Assembly: GCF_013488205.1 (NCBI RefSeq)
Contig: NZ_CP040908.1
Span: 837,501-901,500 of the forward strand
Origin: Empedobacter falsenii
GTDB lineage: Bacteria > Bacteroidota > Bacteroidia > Flavobacteriales > Weeksellaceae
Length of the DNA stretch: 64,000 nucleotides
Reading direction: 5' to 3'
Shown here: one piece after another, positions 33,257 to 40,791 of the stretch
Position numbering within the stretch: the stretch's first letter is position 1
How the letters are laid out: each line of letters begins with the position of its first letter
Made by a program: the position numbers and the translations under genes
The notes under the pieces: generated by a model
Databases searched by the model: none
Seen by the model: the letters and a program-made list of their open reading frames with translations, nothing else
Told to the model about the DNA's origin: nothing

Positions 33257-33634
33257 TTAGGATTTTTTGATTGCGGTTACTTCAACTTCGATTAATGCGC
33301 CATAGTGCAATTTATTTGTAGGAATAACACATCTCGTTGGTTTATGAGTTCCGAAAAAGTTACTGTAAACGGTATTTACTTCATCCCACAATTGAATATT
33401 CGGAATGTAAATTCGAACCTGTAATATATGGTTTTTATCGCTATTAGCTTCATGTAATATCGTTTCGATATTTTTTAAAACTAAGTTAGTTTGCTCTGAA
33501 ATTGTTGTTGGAATTTTCTTGGTTTTGCGGTCAATTGGTAATTGACCAGAAAGATATAGAATTCCATTATGTTCTATGCATTGTGAGTAATGTCCATTTG
33601 CAATTGGCATATTTTCGGTTTGAATAATTTTCAT
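33257..33634 (-). CDS. ridA: RidA-family enamine/imine deaminase
   Basis: A 125-residue YjgF/YER057c/UK114 protein that normally forms a trimer with active sites between subunits. Seen are HNGILYLSGQLPID, QVRIYIPNI and the key Arg101 in KPTRCVIPTNKL, followed by LIEVEVTA with the conserved Glu. It is slightly more diverged than core RidA but keeps the catalytic Arg. It is co-transcribed with the dehydratase (2 bp gap) and divergent from a MarR regulator; twin palindromes lie in the shared promoter region. Confidence 0.87.
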   Translation of the reverse strand: MKIIQTENMPIANGHYSQCIEHNGILYLSGQLPIDRKTKKIPTTISEQTNLVLKNIETILHEANSDKNHILQVRIYIPNIQLWDEVNTVYSNFFGTHKPTRCVIPTNKLHYGALIEVEVTAIKKS

Positions 33635-33644
33635 TTTCTTATTG

Positions 33645-33682
33645 ATTTTAAATATATCTTTATATCAAGATATATTTAAAAT
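33645..33682. promoter_or_regulatory. Palindrome 1 in the ridA-marR intergenic region
   Basis: Perfect 16-base arms (33645-33660 and 33667-33682) surround a 6-base centre; the core is TATCTTTATATCAAGATA at 33655-33672. It begins 11 bases upstream of the ridA start. It is probably bound by the MarR regulator encoded at 33740. Confidence 0.65.
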
Positions 33683-33686
33683 ATAT

Positions 33687-33714
33687 CAAATTATCTTTAC
33701 ATCAAGATAATTTG
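33687..33714. promoter_or_regulatory. Palindrome 2 in the ridA-marR intergenic region
   Basis: Perfect 11-base arms (33687-33697 and 33704-33714) share the core TATCTTTACATCAAGATA (33692-33709), identical to palindrome 1 at 17 of 18 positions and offset by 37 bp. It abuts the -7 box of marR at 33715, where a bound repressor would block the polymerase. Confidence 0.65.
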
Positions 33715-33722
33715 TACATTTG
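33715..33722 (+). promoter_or_regulatory. -7 promoter box of marR
   Basis: TACATTTG matches TAnnTTTG exactly, 17 bases before the ATG at 33740 and touching palindrome 2. Confidence 0.55.
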
Positions 33723-33739
33723 TTTTTCAATTAATTGTG

Positions 33740-34237
33740 ATGAAAAAAGATAAAGATTTAATTGATGCATTAATTGCTGATTGGAATATAGAACGTCCAG
33801 ATTTGGATGTTGATGCAATGCAGATTGTAGGTAGAGTGATGAAATTGGGTAAGATTTTCGAGAATAGAGCAAGTTTGGCTTTAAAGGAAAATGGAATCTA
33901 TTATACTGATTTAGATGTGTTAGCAACGCTTCGTCGTTCAGGAGAACCTTATCAATTAACGCCAAAACAATTGATGGAATCTGTTGTAATTACTTCCGGA
34001 GCGATGACAGCACTTTTGAATCGCTTAACAAAATTAGAATTAATTTATCGTGCGGCAGATGAAAATGATGGACGAATAAGTTTGGCTGGACTTACAGAAA
34101 AAGGAAAGAAAATTATTGATGAAGCTATCAAAAAAAGATTTGATGAAGCTAAAAATTCAATTCAAATTTTGAATAAAAAAGAACAAGAGAATTTATCTAT
34201 TCTATTAAAAAAGCTTTTGATAGAATTGGATCAATAA
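33740..34237 (+). CDS. MarR-family transcriptional regulator
   Basis: A 165-residue winged-helix regulator. The ATG at 33740 is chosen over the GTG immediately before it. The recognition region is LTPKQLMESVVITSGAMTALLNRLTKLELI, and the wing carries RAADENDGRISLAGLTEKGKKI, the conserved DxR of MarR. Dimerisation helices lie at both ends. It is divergent from the ridA-dehydratase operon with two near-identical palindromes between, so it probably represses itself and that operon. The effector is unknown; amino-acid derivatives such as enamines are possible but speculative. Confidence 0.88.
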   Translation: MKKDKDLIDALIADWNIERPDLDVDAMQIVGRVMKLGKIFENRASLALKENGIYYTDLDVLATLRRSGEPYQLTPKQLMESVVITSGAMTALLNRLTKLELIYRAADENDGRISLAGLTEKGKKIIDEAIKKRFDEAKNSIQILNKKEQENLSILLKKLLIELDQ

Positions 34238-34248
34238 TTATTATAAAA

Positions 34249-34280
34249 AAAACCTGAACAGATTTGTTCAGGTTTTATTC
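34249..34280. terminator. Bidirectional terminator between marR and the TonB receptor
   Basis: AAAACCTGAACA (34249-34260) pairs with TGTTCAGGTTTT (34265-34276) around GATT, with T-runs on both strands. Confidence 0.85.
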
Positions 34281-34295
34281 ATTCAGGAATAAATT

Positions 34296-36698
34296 TTAAC
34301 CATTTCCTCCACTACTGCTTTGTTCTTGGTTAGATTTTGAACGTTCTATATTAAATTGTTTTCCGAAATTGTAACTAATTCCAATACGATACATTCTGAA
34401 TGGTTGACTAATACTTGTGCTGACTACGTCGTTTGATACATTTGTGTAAGTTCCATTTCTATTTTCGAAAAGGTTAGAGATATTTGCCGAAAGTTGCAAT
34501 TTCTTATTAAATACCATTGCTCTTAATCCTATATTATGGCGCATAAAATCTCCAGATTTCTCCAAACCATCTGTACTTTTAGTGTAATATGAATACGTAT
34601 AATTCGCAAAAAGTGTTTTCTTTTTATTTAAATCTAAATTATTTGTAATTCTAAATTCCCCATTCATTCCATCCAATGTATAATTCATTTCCGGAATTTT
34701 ACTTGTTGTTTTACGATAGAAAACATCTGCCGAGGCATTTATTTTCCACCATTTATAAGGTTTTATATTAATGTTTTCACTTAGACCAATACTATATGTT
34801 TTTCCAATATTATAAGGCTTAGAAAGTGTAATCTTTGTATCAGGATCTTTTATGCTTACTTGTTCAAAAAGATCGTTCGCATTGCGGTAATACAAACTTG
34901 TTACCAATAAATCTTTGTACGCATGTTCTAACTCGAAATTATTTGAATTAGAAGGTGTTAAATTTGGATTACCTTCCGAATAACTATATTCATTTTGTTT
35001 CGTTCTTCTCGGATTTAAATACCAAATAAATGGACGATCCACACGACGACTATAGTTTAAAGTAAATGAATGATTTTCTGAAGATTGATACATTAAATAA
35101 GCAGTTGGATATAAGCCATCGTAAGTTTTTTCGTAATTATCTTTCGGATCTTCCATAATACTTTTCACTTGTGCATGCTCATAACGTAAACCAACTTTTC
35201 CTGTTAACTTTTCGCTCAATTTTTTTTCTATCGAATAGTATAACGCATAGACATTTTCCTTGTATTTGTATTTGCTAGCAAAATCAGTATCTTCATGGAA
35301 ATCATTATTCGGATTAAGTTTTAAAAATCGTTGATTTTCTGCTTCATCTGTTGCCCAACGTAAACGTGTTCCATAATTCATCTTCCACGAATTAATAGGA
35401 TGCTCCATATCGATGCTTGCATTGAATCGGTTTGAAGAACCATTATTTAAGCTGTAATTATTTTGGTATTTACCAGGAATTTCTGTCCAATTAGGATTAA
35501 ACTCATTGCTGATATTTTTGAGATTCATATCATTTTCATTGTTCGAATAATCAAAATCGAAGGTTAACTTTTGTCCATCCGTTTTGAATTTTTTGATGAT
35601 ATGGTAATTCAATCCTAGATAATTCCAATTCCACTTTCCACCATCTCTATTCGTTGTCATATAACGATCTGTTGTGTTATTTTCTAAATCGAAAATATCA
35701 AAGATTGAACCTCCTTTATTTTTTCCTTCACTCTTCGAAATATTAAAATTGAAACCTGTGATTAAATTGTCATTAATTTGATAATCGACTCCAATTCGAC
35801 CGCCATAATAATTATTATCATTTTTATTGATGTCATCCGAACTCCATTTTTCGTCGGGATACAAAGTTGTATTTTTACTTTTATCATACCAATTTCCTGC
35901 ACCGTTGTAAATATTAGAAGTTAAGGTCCATTTTCCTTTGCGGTAATTGATATTTCCACTCAAATTAAATCCACCGTATTTTTGCTGATTGTACGAAGTA
36001 GAAATAGAACCATTCATGCTATCTTGTTTTGCATTTTTCAATACAATGTTGATGATTCCACTGTTTCCTGTCGCATCGTATTTGGCTGGAGGATTTGTAA
36101 TGACTTCAATTTTATCAATATCTTCTGTTCGAATGGTTTTCAGATAATTTGCCAATTGTTCACTACTCATTTGCATTAATCGGTCATTAATCATGACGCT
36201 AACCGAGCCTTTTCCAATAATAGAAATAGCGTCTGTCGCTTCTTCCACCTTAATACGAGGAGCAAGTTTTAACGCATCTAAGGCATTTCCTCCTTTTGCA
36301 CCTTCTGCTTGATCGACATTGAAAATTAATCGGTCTACTTTCTTTTCAACTAATTTTTTTTGTCCTGTTACAACGGCTTCCGTTAACGTTACATTTTCAT
36401 TTTTTGGAACTAAAATAACACCTAAATCAGCATTTTTAGTAACTTGTAGCGTAACTGAATGTAATGTAACACCAGCTTCTTCTATTTTGAAAGTATACGA
36501 ACCTTCATCTAAAACTACTGAGAAATGTCCATTTTCGTCTGTAGAGATTTCATCTACAATTTTATCACCCTGCGAAATCACAACATCTGCTAAAGCTACA
36601 GGTGTTTGATTGGTGTATTGAATAATTCCTTTTACATTTTGTTGCGCATACGTTTGAATTGCTGCAATGCAAACAATAGGAAAAAAGTATTTTTTCAT
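34296..36698 (-). CDS. TonB-dependent outer-membrane receptor (outer membrane beta-barrel family)
   Basis: An 800-residue outer-membrane protein with signal peptide MKKYFFPIVCIAAIQTYA. A carboxypeptidase-regulatory-like domain follows (about 22-105), then a plug domain (about 120-230; PPAKYDATGNSGIINIVLK) and a barrel of the OMP_b-brl_3 type ending in YRIGISYNFGKQF, followed by a short Ser/Asn/Gln/Gly tail. This subfamily often lacks a partner SusD lipoprotein, and none is here. The ligand is unknown. Ten copies of an 8-bp repeat begin 2 bases upstream of the ATG and so form the leader or promoter. Confidence 0.87.
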   Translation of the reverse strand: MKKYFFPIVCIAAIQTYAQQNVKGIIQYTNQTPVALADVVISQGDKIVDEISTDENGHFSVVLDEGSYTFKIEEAGVTLHSVTLQVTKNADLGVILVPKNENVTLTEAVVTGQKKLVEKKVDRLIFNVDQAEGAKGGNALDALKLAPRIKVEEATDAISIIGKGSVSVMINDRLMQMSSEQLANYLKTIRTEDIDKIEVITNPPAKYDATGNSGIINIVLKNAKQDSMNGSISTSYNQQKYGGFNLSGNINYRKGKWTLTSNIYNGAGNWYDKSKNTTLYPDEKWSSDDINKNDNNYYGGRIGVDYQINDNLITGFNFNISKSEGKNKGGSIFDIFDLENNTTDRYMTTNRDGGKWNWNYLGLNYHIIKKFKTDGQKLTFDFDYSNNENDMNLKNISNEFNPNWTEIPGKYQNNYSLNNGSSNRFNASIDMEHPINSWKMNYGTRLRWATDEAENQRFLKLNPNNDFHEDTDFASKYKYKENVYALYYSIEKKLSEKLTGKVGLRYEHAQVKSIMEDPKDNYEKTYDGLYPTAYLMYQSSENHSFTLNYSRRVDRPFIWYLNPRRTKQNEYSYSEGNPNLTPSNSNNFELEHAYKDLLVTSLYYRNANDLFEQVSIKDPDTKITLSKPYNIGKTYSIGLSENINIKPYKWWKINASADVFYRKTTSKIPEMNYTLDGMNGEFRITNNLDLNKKKTLFANYTYSYYTKSTDGLEKSGDFMRHNIGLRAMVFNKKLQLSANISNLFENRNGTYTNVSNDVVSTSISQPFRMYRIGISYNFGKQFNIERSKSNQEQSSSGGNG

Positions 36699-36700
36699 AG

Positions 36701-36787
36701 TTATTAAGTTATTAAGTTATTAAGTTATTAAGTTATTAAGTTATTAAGTTATTAAGTTATTAAGTTATTAAGTTATTAAGTTATTAA
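36701..36787. repeat. 8-bp tandem repeat, ten exact copies, before the TonB receptor
   Basis: TTATTAAG is repeated exactly ten times (36701-36780), followed by a 7-base partial copy to 36787. The first unit begins 2 bases upstream of the receptor ATG (36698, minus strand), so the array occupies the ribosome-binding region. Copy-number change by slippage would alter promoter-to-start spacing in 8-bp steps without affecting the reading frame. Confidence 0.95.
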
Positions 36788-36880
36788 TATTAATAAGGCG
36801 CAACAACATTTGAAAAGTTACATGGCTAAATGTTAAACAATTCTTAAATATATTTAATGTGAAGTATGATTGATAAAAAT

Positions 36881-37243
36881 TTAAAAACTGTTAATTTTAT
36901 AATCAACAAAAACGGTGTCATTTTTAATAATTATTTGCATATTTTTATCTAAAGGTTTACCATTTGTAAAATATCCAGTATTAATAGATTTAGTTAGATT
37001 GTTAATTTTATATGTTAATTGATAGGATCCATCACCATGAGAAATATTGTTCATATCAAGTACATTATTGAAATTTTTCCCTTTTTCAAGTTTTTTTACA
37101 TATATAAATGAATTTTCAGCAGAAAATTTTACGTTTTCTATTTTAAAACTAGAATCATTTATTATTTTAATCTTGATTCCTTTTTTATACGTACAAGATG
37201 TAATTAAAAACAATAATATTATTAATTTAAGATTTTGTTTCAT
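36881..37243 (-). CDS. Small lipoprotein of unknown function
   Basis: A 120-residue protein with signal and lipobox LLFLITSC. The mature part is rich in Lys, Asn and Ile with a beta-rich pattern (IKIINDSSFKIENVKFSAEN, SYQLTYKINNLTK). I do not recognise a family. The base composition is more AT-rich than that of the neighbours. It lies between the receptor and the MutS-like gene on the same strand with gaps of 182 and 54 bp, so it may be monocistronic. Confidence 0.6.
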   Translation of the reverse strand: MKQNLKLIILLFLITSCTYKKGIKIKIINDSSFKIENVKFSAENSFIYVKKLEKGKNFNNVLDMNNISHGDGSYQLTYKINNLTKSINTGYFTNGKPLDKNMQIIIKNDTVFVDYKINSF

Positions 37244-37297
37244 AAAAGTGCTTTGAAAAACAAAGTAAGAAGTTATTTATTAATTTTAAAATATATT

Positions 37298-38539
37298 TTA
37301 TAATAATTTTTCTAATCCTTCTTTCTCAAAAATTAATTGTCCAACTCGAATGTCGGAAGAACCATTTTTTATTTTGTAGGTATAAATTGGCAAATTATCT
37401 TCAATAATACATTCCAAATGCAGAAATTCTGTGTTATCAAGTTGTTGTAATTCGTCCAGAATTTCATTGAGATGTGTTGAAATAAATGTCAAGGTATTTT
37501 GATGTGAATCTAGACCTTTTATTGTTTTTGTTAATAAATTCGTTGCATCTATCGAATTTGTTCCGCTAAACAATTCATCGAAAATAGCAAAACTATAACC
37601 TGCTTCTTTACTCGAAATGAGATAATTTTTTAGGTTCATAATTTCATTCATAAAATGACTATATCCTTTCAACACATTGTCTGTATGATTGATATTGATA
37701 CTAATAGTTTGATAAAAAGGAATTGTTGCTGATTTGCATGAAACTGGAAGTCCAAGATTTCCCAAATAACTACAAAAAGCAATTGCACGAAAAAAAGTTG
37801 ATTTTCCTGACATATTTGCACTTGTTAATACAACAACATTTTTAGAAGTTTTGAAATTATTTTTGACAGGATTTTTGAGTAATGGATAATAAAAGTCAAC
37901 TAAATCGAGTTCGTTTTGTGGTGAAATAGTCGGAAAAATAAATCGATGTTCAATTACTTTTAAACTAATAGATAAATATGCTTCGAAGAGATGAAGTTGC
38001 TCGAAAAATGAATTGATTTGTGCTTTGTTTTCAATCAATAAATCGTTTGCGTTTAGAATTTCCTTGCTCTTAAATTTTCTATTTCGAATGAATTGATAAT
38101 TTTTTTCCGTTTCAATTGACATCAATGTAGCAATCATATTGTCTAATAGATTTCGAAATTTAGTTGGAAACAATTGTACTTCTAACGATTGCAAAAACGT
38201 ATAAATTTTATTGAAGAAAATATAAAGTTGTGTTAGCGAACTTTCGAGAGTAGATTTAACAGATGAATAGAATTTTATCTTTAGAAAATCGACTGATTCA
38301 ACGTTATTTATTGTATTCAAAACCTCGTTATATTCCGTTTTAGAATAATTGTATAGCGACTTTCCTTCCACTTGTTGTACAAAACTTTTGATAATATTTT
38401 GTCTATCTATGACTTCTTGTAACGTTTTCGGTTTTGTATCCAATAATTGGAGTAACGTTGAACGTGAATTATAATTCAATGTTACATTAAAAAGAGGTAG
38501 AATATCTTTTTCTACATTCAAATTATCAATGTTCATCAT
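37298..38539 (-). CDS. MutS-like ATPase without mismatch-recognition domain
   Basis: A 413-residue protein from the ATG at 38539; the frame extends only to a TTG at 38548. The N-terminal two thirds are helical, like the MutS lever/clamp region. The C-terminal third is the MutS ATPase: Walker A reads TSANMSGKST (family norm TGPNMGGKST), Walker B FAIFDELFSGTN (norm DEIGRGT), and a switch His lies in FISTHLNEI. Mismatch-binding domain I (Phe-x-Glu) and the Smr nuclease of MutS2 are absent. Such small MutS relatives recur in Bacteroidota; the role is unknown and classic mismatch repair is unlikely. Confidence 0.78.
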   Translation of the reverse strand: MMNIDNLNVEKDILPLFNVTLNYNSRSTLLQLLDTKPKTLQEVIDRQNIIKSFVQQVEGKSLYNYSKTEYNEVLNTINNVESVDFLKIKFYSSVKSTLESSLTQLYIFFNKIYTFLQSLEVQLFPTKFRNLLDNMIATLMSIETEKNYQFIRNRKFKSKEILNANDLLIENKAQINSFFEQLHLFEAYLSISLKVIEHRFIFPTISPQNELDLVDFYYPLLKNPVKNNFKTSKNVVVLTSANMSGKSTFFRAIAFCSYLGNLGLPVSCKSATIPFYQTISININHTDNVLKGYSHFMNEIMNLKNYLISSKEAGYSFAIFDELFSGTNSIDATNLLTKTIKGLDSHQNTLTFISTHLNEILDELQQLDNTEFLHLECIIEDNLPIYTYKIKNGSSDIRVGQLIFEKEGLEKLL

Positions 38540-38640
38540 GGTTGGCAATTATTTCTATTGAAACTATTTTTCAAGATAATCATATTTGATTAAATTACTG
38601 AACAAAATAGTATTTAACACCAATTTAAAAACTACACAAT

Positions 38641-39066
38641 ATGAAAAATGAAATTTATCCATGTCTATGGTTTGATGGACAAGCGCAAGAAGCCGCAAAT
38701 TTTTATTGTTCGATTTTTCCTAACTCAAAAATTATAACCGATAATCAGATGGTGGTTATTTTTGAGTTGAACGGAAAAAAGTTTATGGGATTGAATGGAG
38801 GTCCAAATTTTAAGTTTAATGAAGCGACTTCATTTGTTATCGATTGTGAAACGCAAGAAGAAATTGATTTTTATTGGAATAATCTTACTTTGGATGGAGG
38901 AGAAGAAGGGAATTGTGGTTGGTTAAAAGATAAATTTGGTCTTTCTTGGCAAGTTGTACCAACTGTTTTACCAAAACTTTTGAGTAATCCAGATAAAGCT
39001 CAAAGCGTGATGCAAGCTTTTATGAAAATGAAAAAGTTTGATATCGCTGCATTGGAAAATGCTTAA
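38641..39066 (+). CDS. VOC-family (PhnB/glyoxalase-like) protein
   Basis: A 141-residue protein of the 3-demethylubiquinone-methyltransferase-like VOC group (PhnB type). Hallmarks are IYPCLWFDGQAQEAANFYCSIFPNSKI at the start, GKKFMGLNGGPNFKFNEA with the conserved GG, and GNCGWLKDKFGLSWQVVPTVL, ending in MMKMKKFDI-like helices. Members are annotated as methyltransferases by old similarity, but no such activity should be assumed. It stands alone, with a possible promoter upstream. Confidence 0.85.
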   Translation: MKNEIYPCLWFDGQAQEAANFYCSIFPNSKIITDNQMVVIFELNGKKFMGLNGGPNFKFNEATSFVIDCETQEEIDFYWNNLTLDGGEEGNCGWLKDKFGLSWQVVPTVLPKLLSNPDKAQSVMQAFMKMKKFDIAALENA

Positions 39067-39129
39067 TTGGTAGGAAAATTTTACAGATTATTTCTCCTAA
39101 AACTACTTTCGGAGCTCATCATATTTGAC

Positions 39130-39137
39130 TAAATTTG
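39130..39137 (+). promoter_or_regulatory. -7 promoter box of menC
   Basis: TAAATTTG is a perfect consensus match only 4 bases before the ATG at 39142. A weak -33-like TTTC lies 20 bases upstream. A leaderless or near-leaderless message is predicted. Confidence 0.5.
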
Positions 39138-39141
39138 AAGT

Positions 39142-40182
39142 ATGAAAGCAAGTTTTAAACCTTATATTTTGAAATTCAAAAATCCAAGCGGTACTTCGCG
39201 CGGCGTTTTGACAGAGAAATTGACCTATCTTTTTACATTAGAAGAAGATGGGAAAGAATATGTTGGTGAATGTGGATTGTTTAAAGGATTGAGTTTTGAT
39301 GATCGTCCTGATTATGAAGAAAAATTGCAATGGGTTTGTGACAATATTGACTTAGGAGTTGATGAATTGTGGCGTGAATTGCGTGAATGGCCTTCGATTC
39401 AGTTTGGTATAGAGCAGGCTTTTCAGAGTATGTTTGCGAATCGTTACAATGAAAATTATACAGATAAATTGAATCCTGATATGTATGAATCAGCTTTTTC
39501 GACAGGTGATCAAGGTATTCAAACTAATGGTTTAATTTGGATGGGTTCGATTGATTTTATGCGCGAACAAATCAAAGAAAAATTAGCGATTGGTTTCAAC
39601 TGTATCAAGCTGAAAATTGGTGTTGATTGGGAAAATGAGCATAAGATTATTCAACAATTAAGACAAGATTTTTCTGCAGATCAATTAGAATTAAGAGTAG
39701 ACGCGAACGGAGGTTTTACGTTTGAGGAAGCAAAAGGGGTGTTGCAACAATTGGCTGATTTAAAAATACATTCGATTGAACAACCTATCAAAGCAGGACA
39801 AGTAGAGTTGATGGCAGAGTTATGCGCTGCTACACCAACACCAATCGCTTTGGACGAAGAATTAATCGGAATTGTTCATCAAGAAGATAAATTCAAATTA
39901 TTAGAACAAATCAAACCGCAATATATTATTTTAAAACCAAGTTTGGTTGGCGGAATTAGAGGTTCGTTGGAATGGATTAATGCAGCAGATACATACGAAA
40001 TCCCGTTTTGGATAACATCAGCTTTGGAAAGTAATATAGGCTTAAACGCTATTGCACAATGGACAGCTATTTTATACCCAGAAATGCCACAAGGATTGGG
40101 AACAGGCGGTTTGTTTACAAACAATTTCCCAAGTCGATTAGAATTAAGAGGAGAATATTTATTTCGAAACAAATTAGCATGA
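39142..40182 (+). CDS. menC: o-Succinylbenzoate synthase (enolase superfamily)
   Basis: A 346-residue enzyme. Catalytic features of the muconate-lactonizing subgroup are CIKLKIGVDW (KxK base), RVDANGGF (metal Asp), IEQP (metal Glu), ALDEEL (metal Asp) and YIILKPSLVGG (second Lys). The dipeptide epimerases share this fold, but menE lies 2 genes downstream, which settles the call as menaquinone synthesis. It converts SHCHC to o-succinylbenzoate. Its stop overlaps the start of the DUF1684 gene (ATGA). Confidence 0.88.
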   Translation: MKASFKPYILKFKNPSGTSRGVLTEKLTYLFTLEEDGKEYVGECGLFKGLSFDDRPDYEEKLQWVCDNIDLGVDELWRELREWPSIQFGIEQAFQSMFANRYNENYTDKLNPDMYESAFSTGDQGIQTNGLIWMGSIDFMREQIKEKLAIGFNCIKLKIGVDWENEHKIIQQLRQDFSADQLELRVDANGGFTFEEAKGVLQQLADLKIHSIEQPIKAGQVELMAELCAATPTPIALDEELIGIVHQEDKFKLLEQIKPQYIILKPSLVGGIRGSLEWINAADTYEIPFWITSALESNIGLNAIAQWTAILYPEMPQGLGTGGLFTNNFPSRLELRGEYLFRNKLA

Positions 40183-40790
40183 ATAAAATAATTATCGCAT
40201 TTTTTGCAACAATCGTTTTAATGAGTTGTCAAACGACAAAAAAAACAATTGATTTAGCTGCGATCCAAAAATATCAAACCGAATTGGCTACTTTTTATAC
40301 TGATCCTAAAACGACGCCATTGGTAGACGAAGAAAAAACGAATTTCAAAGGAATTACATTTTTTCCGATTAGCGAAAAATATATTGTGAAAGCGAAATTT
40401 ACGCCAATCAAAGATGGAAAGGTGATTCCGTTTCCTACTTCTGCGAAGAAAATCAAAAATTACAAAGAATACGGAACGGTGACATTTATGTTGGATAATG
40501 TTGAACAAACGTTGACGGTTTATCAATCTTCTCCAATTATGGAGAAATATGCTGACAGTTTGTTTTTACCTTTTATGGACGAAACAAACGGCGTGACGTC
40601 TTATGGAGGCGGACGTTATTTGGATTTGACAACAAAAGATTTGGGTACAAAAGCCAATGAAATAACGTTGGATTTTAACCAAGTGTACAATCCTTATTGT
40701 GCATATAGCAAACATTACAATTGTCCGATTCCGCCAGCTAATAATGTGTTGGATGTCGAAATTAATGCAGGTGTAAGTTATCATAAATAG
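40179..40790 (+). CDS. DUF1684-family lipoprotein
   Basis: A 203-residue protein from ATG 40179, which overlaps the menC stop by 4 bases; the frame is open further upstream inside menC, but that has no signal peptide. Signal and lipobox are IIAFFATIVLMSC. The mature part matches DUF1684 (FYTDPKTTPL, FFPISEKYIVKAKF, FMDETNGVTSYGGGRYLDL, FNQVYNPYCAYS-x-x-YNCPIPPANN). The function of the family is unknown. Being coupled between menC and menE, it is co-expressed with menaquinone genes, although an exported lipoprotein has no clear step there. Confidence 0.82.
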   Translation: MNKIIIAFFATIVLMSCQTTKKTIDLAAIQKYQTELATFYTDPKTTPLVDEEKTNFKGITFFPISEKYIVKAKFTPIKDGKVIPFPTSAKKIKNYKEYGTVTFMLDNVEQTLTVYQSSPIMEKYADSLFLPFMDETNGVTSYGGGRYLDLTTKDLGTKANEITLDFNQVYNPYCAYSKHYNCPIPPANNVLDVEINAGVSYHK

Positions 40791-40791
40791 A

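Noticed and set aside
36319-36609. A 96-codon plus-strand frame inside the TonB receptor gene.
   Set aside because: It is antisense to the conserved N-terminal and plug region of the receptor and shows no family pattern.
36701-36787. The 8-bp array considered as a CRISPR or as an origin iteron cluster.
   Set aside because: There are no spacers between units, and no cas or replication-initiator gene is near. It is a simple tandem repeat.
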